Shown here: piece after piece, positions 59,964 to 64,000 of the stretch | Layout: the number at the start of each line of letters is the position of its first letter | Position numbering within the stretch: the first letter of the stretch is position 1 | NCBI GenBank assembly: GCA_023460395.1 | Contig: JAEWQB010000006.1 | Location: forward strand, 27,801 to 91,800 | From: Pseudomonadota bacterium | GTDB taxonomy: Bacteria > Desulfobacterota > Desulfovibrionia > Desulfovibrionales > Desulfovibrionaceae | Length of the DNA: 64,000 nt | Direction of reading: 5' to 3' | Program-made: the position numbers and the translations under genes | The notes under the pieces: model-generated | The model's database searches: none | Told to the model about the DNA's origin: nothing | Seen by the model: the letters and a program-made list of their open reading frames with translations, nothing else

Positions 59964-60284
59964 AGGCACCTCCAAAGCGTAACGGTATCACTATCATGGC
60001 ATATATTCCGGGCCAGCGTCCATAGACACACCCCATAAGTTCCGTTTGGGCGGCTTCACACGGGGCAACACGCCGTTCTGCCACCATACCCCCCGGCTAC
60101 CGGTACTGTTCCATGCCCACGCGGCCCTTTTCCAATGCTGCGGCACAATACGCTCCACGCTTTACTCTTTATTCTTTACTCACGAGTGGATTCATGTATC
60201 GTGGAACTATTGATCCATACCGCGTTTCGGGACCAAACACCTCGCAGAGCGCACCGTCTGAAATACTCTGAAAAAGGAGTTGCT
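59964..60284. other. Divergent intergenic region
   Basis: This region should contain promoters for the glycohydrolase (leftward) and the DUF1508 gene (rightward). A short pyrimidine repeat (CTTTACT, CTTTATT, CTTTACT) lies near 60160-60180. No assigned element. Confidence 0.4.
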
Positions 60285-60614
60285 ATGGCAGGAAAGTACG
60301 AAATTAAGACCACGGCAAACGACAAATGGATGTTCAATCTCAAAGCCGGAAACGGAGAGATAATCCTCACCAGTGAACTGTATACCACAAAAGCGGCGTG
60401 CCAGAACGGTATTGAATCCGTTCAAAAAAACTCCCCCCTTGTGGAGCGCTACGAAATCCGCGAATCCCGCAAGGGTGAGCCGTATTTCGTGCTAAAGGCC
60501 GCCAACCATCAGATCATCGGTCAAAGCGAAATGTATTCCTCCATGGCGGCGTGCAAAAACGGCATCGCCTCCGTGCAGGCAAACGGCCCCACGACCGTTA
60601 TTGTAGAACTCTGA
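60285..60614 (+). CDS. DUF1508 (YegP-like) tandem-repeat protein
   Basis: 109 residues from the ATG at 60285, preceded by AAAAAGGAG. Two DUF1508 repeats are clear: KYEIKTTANDKWMFNLKAGN...AACQNGIESVQKN and RYEIRESRKGEPYFVLKAAN...AACKNGIASVQAN. The family is small, soluble and of unknown function, often stress-linked. It is a monocistronic gene with its own terminator. Confidence 0.92.
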   Translation: MAGKYEIKTTANDKWMFNLKAGNGEIILTSELYTTKAACQNGIESVQKNSPLVERYEIRESRKGEPYFVLKAANHQIIGQSEMYSSMAACKNGIASVQANGPTTVIVEL

Positions 60615-60624
60615 GTATTCGCTC

Positions 60625-60660
60625 CACCGCCCGGTTTATACCGGGCGGTGCTTCTTTCTT
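60625..60660 (+). terminator. Terminator after the DUF1508 gene
   Basis: CACCGCCCGGT (60625-60635) and ACCGGGCGGTG (60640-60650) pair perfectly with a TTAT loop, followed by CTTCTTTCTT. Confidence 0.8.
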
Positions 60661-60681
60661 CCGTTTCATTACGAGAACACC

Positions 60682-62163
60682 ATGAATGAACACCTCCCCT
60701 TACTGGAAGTCGCCCGTTCCGGCGACACCTCCCTTGGCATTATTCCCCGTATGGCAAATCGGCACGGCCTTATTGCCGGAGCTACGGGAACAGGAAAAAC
60801 CGTAACTCTCCGCGTCCTCGCGGAATGCTTCAGCGACATGGGCGTTCCCGTTTTTATGGCGGATGTGAAGGGAGACCTCGGCTCCATGGCGCAAGCGGGC
60901 GGAGACAACGCCAAAATCCAAGAACGCGCACAGCAACTGGGACTGACGAATTTCGCCTACCGGGGCTACCCCGTTACCTTTTGGGATGTATTCGGCACCA
61001 AGGGGCATCCCCTGCGCACGACCATTTCTGAAATGGGTCCGCTTTTACTCGCTCGCCTGCTGGATCTGAACGACACACAAAGCGGCGTGCTCTCCATGGC
61101 CTTTCGTATTGCGGATGATCAGGGGCTGCTGTTGCTTAACATGGACGACCTGCGCTCCATGCTTTCCTATTTAGGAGAAAACGCGCGGGAATTCCGGGCA
61201 GACTACGGCAACCTGTCCGCAGCCTCGGTGGGGGCCATACAGCGCAGCCTGCTTGCGCTTCAGGAGCAAGGGGCCGACAAATTCTTCGGTGAACCCGCGC
61301 TGAATCTGGACGACCTGCTCCAGACACAGGACGGCAGAGGTGTGGTGAATATTCTGGCAGCGGACCGCCTTATGCAGGCCCCGCGTGCTTACTCCACCTT
61401 GCTGCTCTGGCTGCTCTCTGAACTCTTTGAAACTCTGCCGGAAGTGGGCGACCCGGAAAAACCCCGGCTGGTATTTTTCTTTGACGAGGCACACCTGCTA
61501 TTTTCCCACACCCCCCGCGCGTTGGTGGAAAAAATTGAAACCGTGGTCCGGCTCATCCGCTCCAAAGGCGTGGGAGTCTATTTCGTAACACAGATGCCCA
61601 CCGACCTGCCTTCCAGTGTGCTGGGCCAGTTGGGCAACCGGGTGCAGCACGCCCTGCGCGCGTACACCCCAAAAGACAGAGATGCCGTGCGCGCCGCAGC
61701 CCAGACCTTCCGCGAAAACCCGGCGCTTACTGTGGAGTCGGCTATTACCGATTTGGGGGTGGGCGAAGCTCTGGTTTCTTTTTTAGAACCCAAGGGCGCA
61801 CCGGGAATTGTGCATCGGGGGCTTATCCTCCCCCCGCACAGCCACCTCGGCGTGCTCAGTCAGGAAGATCAGGAGCGCAGCATCCGGCAATCCGTTTTGT
61901 ACGGTCACTACGAACGCGAAGTGGATTCCGAATCGGCACACGAGATTCTCACCGTCCGGCGACAGCAGCAAGAAGCGCAGCACGAGCAGATTCTCCGCCA
62001 AAAGGAACAGGAAAAAGTGGAGCGGCGGGCGGCCCAGTCGAACCGGACAAACCGCGCGAGTGATAACTTTTTCGATGCGTTTGCCAAATCCGCCCTGCGT
62101 TCCATAGGCTCGGACGTGGGCAAAAGGTTCATACGGGGTGTACTGGGGAGCTTACTGAAATAG
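60682..62163 (+). CDS. HerA-like ATPase, DUF853/YjgR family
   Basis: A 493-residue P-loop ATPase. Walker A GATGTGKT is at 33-40, the family segment FMADVKGDLGSMAQ follows, Walker B is LVFFFDEAHLLF (about 266-277), and a sensor-like VYFVTQMPTDLPSSVLGQLGNRVQHAL comes later. The last 80 residues are charged and coiled. The E. coli homologue YjgR is uncharacterised; HerA relatives pump DNA. No NurA-type nuclease gene is nearby, so the role is open. Confidence 0.92.
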   Translation: MNEHLPLLEVARSGDTSLGIIPRMANRHGLIAGATGTGKTVTLRVLAECFSDMGVPVFMADVKGDLGSMAQAGGDNAKIQERAQQLGLTNFAYRGYPVTFWDVFGTKGHPLRTTISEMGPLLLARLLDLNDTQSGVLSMAFRIADDQGLLLLNMDDLRSMLSYLGENAREFRADYGNLSAASVGAIQRSLLALQEQGADKFFGEPALNLDDLLQTQDGRGVVNILAADRLMQAPRAYSTLLLWLLSELFETLPEVGDPEKPRLVFFFDEAHLLFSHTPRALVEKIETVVRLIRSKGVGVYFVTQMPTDLPSSVLGQLGNRVQHALRAYTPKDRDAVRAAAQTFRENPALTVESAITDLGVGEALVSFLEPKGAPGIVHRGLILPPHSHLGVLSQEDQERSIRQSVLYGHYEREVDSESAHEILTVRRQQQEAQHEQILRQKEQEKVERRAAQSNRTNRASDNFFDAFAKSALRSIGSDVGKRFIRGVLGSLLK

Positions 62164-62610
62164 TAAAAATTATATTAAAATACACGATATTATAAAATAT
62201 AAAATAAAAGTTATCATTAGGTATTTACTGGAATTTTATTTTGTGTATGGTGTCGATCATCATGCGCCGTAGCTCTACCCCAGCGGTGATATTCCCACCC
62301 AATCCCGTCCGGTGTCAGTATCGCGAAGCAACGGGGATAGCAGCATGACGGTCGAATAGGCGAAACGGCAGGCAGGCAGAACCACACATGCATAGTCCTT
62401 TCGCGTATCATGTCAGCATGAAACCCCGCGGGCAACTACGCCGTCCGTGGGGTAATTTGGCATCACGGATCAATAGCGAACCCGCTCCAGCTATGGATAC
62501 TTTCAACATCCTGCAGCGCCCTATTTTTCCACACCATGAGCATTACTCTCATTATCGCACCCATCGCGCCCGCGTGGTGGGGCGTAAACACTTTTTTATG
62601 AGGCATTCCC
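62164..62610. other. Intergenic region, AT-rich at its left end
   Basis: About 450 bases without a supported gene. The first 70 are nearly all A/T with weak inverted repeats and probably end the HerA-like transcript. The promoter of the passenger gene should lie in the right part. A GAGG site precedes its ATG at 62611. Confidence 0.45.
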
Positions 62611-63912
62611 ATGTATTTGACTCCTCTCTTCTACGGCAACACTGGCAGAAGATATACCACTGCCCCTAACGACAACGGCAGCAGCACCGCAGACGTTTCC
62701 TCTTTGTGGTGGCCTCCCCCCGTTTTTACCGCTTTTGTCCTCCTCGCGCTGCTCTTTTTCCCAACATCCGCCTCCGTCGCCTCCGCCGCAGGAAATGCGA
62801 CCATCTCCAGCACGATATCAGTAACCGGCGATCCCGCTGAGATAACGCATACCGACCTTACGCCGATCGACGTAGCCAACGGGCACGGTCTTCATGCTGT
62901 ATCCACTACGACGCACTCTACTATCACCACTGGTCCCGGAACTACCATTTCGGTGAGCGGCAATCAGGCCGCTGCCATCTATGCAACATCCAGCACCGGT
63001 TCCAGCACTATCACTTCGCAAAGCACTATCACGGCAAACGGAAACGGCAATCCCAGCAAGGGTATTTACGCCAATGTTACCAATGCGTTGGCGGGCAGTG
63101 CCATTCGCGTCTCCCACATAGGCGGGCGTATTGCTATTTCCGGCAACACAACCTCCACCAATAACGCCGCGGCCATTTTCGCGCAGATGGTTGGTGCGCA
63201 TACCCAAGGGGTTTCCATAACCGTCCGTGACGCCGATATTTTGGCCAACGACAACTACACACACGGCGTGTATGTGCCGGTTACGCTCTCTTCCGGCAAC
63301 ATCACGATCGGCGTGACCAACACAGACATGACCCTGCGTGGCAATAATAGTGACGGCATCCACGTGCGGACGTTGCAGGACGCGTCTTCCTCCGATGTAA
63401 CGATTACAACGCATGGCGGAACCATTTCAGTTACCAACACGGGTAACCACTCTTTTAGCCAAACCAACTACGGTATCGTTGTGGACCATCAGGCGGAAAG
63501 CATGTCCGGTGCCACGCGCGTTATCAACGAAGGCACCGCCATCACCACCGCCACAGAAGTGGCGGGGTATGGTGAAAATTCACGGGCCATCGGTATTGTG
63601 TACGCCAAAGCCTCCTCGTCGGGAGCGGCCGCTGTGGAGAACAGCGGCACGCTGGTTACCTACACAGACGGTTCCCAAGGCATCATGATCCGCAATGAAG
63701 GCACTGGTGATAACAGCATACAGAACACGGGAGATATCACCACGCATGGAGCAAGGGCACACGGCCTGAGTATGCACGGCGGGGGCGGAACCGGGGAGAT
63801 GCGAAACTCCGGCGCAGTGCGGGCAAGTGGGAAGGATGCTTCCGGGATGCTTGTTTCCACCAAAACAGGTGCGGTGACCTGCCCTATTCGTTTGTACCAC
63901 CCGCAATGTTAG
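62611..63912 (+). pseudogene. Autotransporter-like passenger gene, interrupted near residue 420
   Basis: The open frame gives 433 residues. A long signal region (about 1-60, hydrophobic core FTAFVLLALLFFPTSASVAS) precedes a Thr/Ser/Asn-rich passenger with beta-helix-type repeats (GTTISVSGNQAAAIYA, then GNITIGVTNTDMTLRGNNSDGIHV, IQNTGDITTHGARAHGLSMH). This is the style of large adhesin-like autotransporters. The passenger pattern stops after GMLVSTKTG; the last residues (TCPIRLYHPQC) are unlike it and a stop follows, with no beta-barrel. The break coincides with a GTGCG sequence at 63869, so an insertion rather than a point mutation is likely. Confidence 0.8.
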
Positions 63913-64000
63913 TCCTGCCTGCCGCCTGACGAGGCGGCCAGTGGCATGCTCCCCCATGGGGGAGCATCGCTTCGGGTGCTGGCGGCTTGTATCCCAACGA
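63869..64000 (+). mobile_element. Probable 5' end of a group II intron (continues past the window)
   Basis: The sequence after the passenger break begins GTGCG, the usual 5' start of bacterial group II introns. Dense stems follow: GCCGCCT/AGGCGGC (63921-63938) and a perfect 22-base palindrome of ATGCTCCCCC type (63946-63967), then a GC-rich segment. This looks like structured RNA domain I, not coding sequence. Only 132 bases are visible, so the intron-encoded reverse transcriptase cannot be checked here. Another insertion type is possible. Confidence 0.5.

Overview
The window looks like chromosome of a sulfate reducer of the Desulfovibrio group (Desulfovibrionales). The clearest marker is a 908-residue molybdenum aldehyde oxidoreductase whose eight iron-sulfur cysteines fall at the same numbers as in the Desulfovibrio gigas enzyme (Mop). 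A flavoredoxin-type flavoprotein and abundant TRAP/ABC uptake systems agree with this. Most of the window is GC-rich with dense codon use; a segment from about 42.7 to 49.5 kb is markedly AT-rich and foreign.

Layout. 1-4.4 kb: the 3' end of a CitA/DcuS-type sensor kinase, its response regulator and a TRAP transporter (dctPQM order). 4.4-9.0 kb, minus strand: a polar amino-acid ABC transporter (binding protein, permease, ATPase, permease) followed by a GlcD-type FAD dehydrogenase. 9.4-10.9 kb: a flavoredoxin and an MscS channel. 11.1-27.1 kb: a molybdenum locus with a ModE-like regulator, a molybdopterin-binding protein, Mop, a large FAD/Fe-S/CCG-domain oxidoreductase, a small Cys-rich protein, a methyltransferase, a C-GCAxxG-C-C protein, a radical SAM enzyme, a PaaK-like CoA ligase, XdhC, a MocA-like nucleotidyltransferase fused to an HD domain, and a histidine phosphatase. 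Many of these overlap by 1 to 4 bases. The set reads as one programme: make, dinucleotide-modify, insert and possibly methylate a cofactor for Mop, and carry its electrons away.

27-40 kb: an acyl-CoA synthetase, an SLC13/RCK-type transporter, a TetR-adaptor-RND efflux operon, a FapA-like protein with a degenerate HD-GYP response regulator, and a rhodanese/ferritin-like fusion. 40.2-49.7 kb: an integration hot spot. tRNA-Pro(GGG) is intact at the left, a 45-bp copy of its 3' half lies 9.2 kb to the right, and three tRNA-Thr(GGT) genes lie within or beside the element. Two different tyrosine recombinases, an excisionase-like protein, a 3' fragment of a third integrase copy and several unrecognised cargo genes lie between.

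50-64 kb: a subtilisin-type autotransporter with an XRE regulator upstream, a chemotaxis receptor, a TauE-type permease, a DODA-type dioxygenase, an ADP-ribosylglycohydrolase, a tandem DUF1508 protein, a HerA-like ATPase, and an autotransporter-like passenger gene broken at 63869. The sequence after the break begins GTGCG and folds into strong stems, which suggests the 5' end of a group II intron.

All functional calls come from reading the sequence and from remembered family knowledge; no database search was run.
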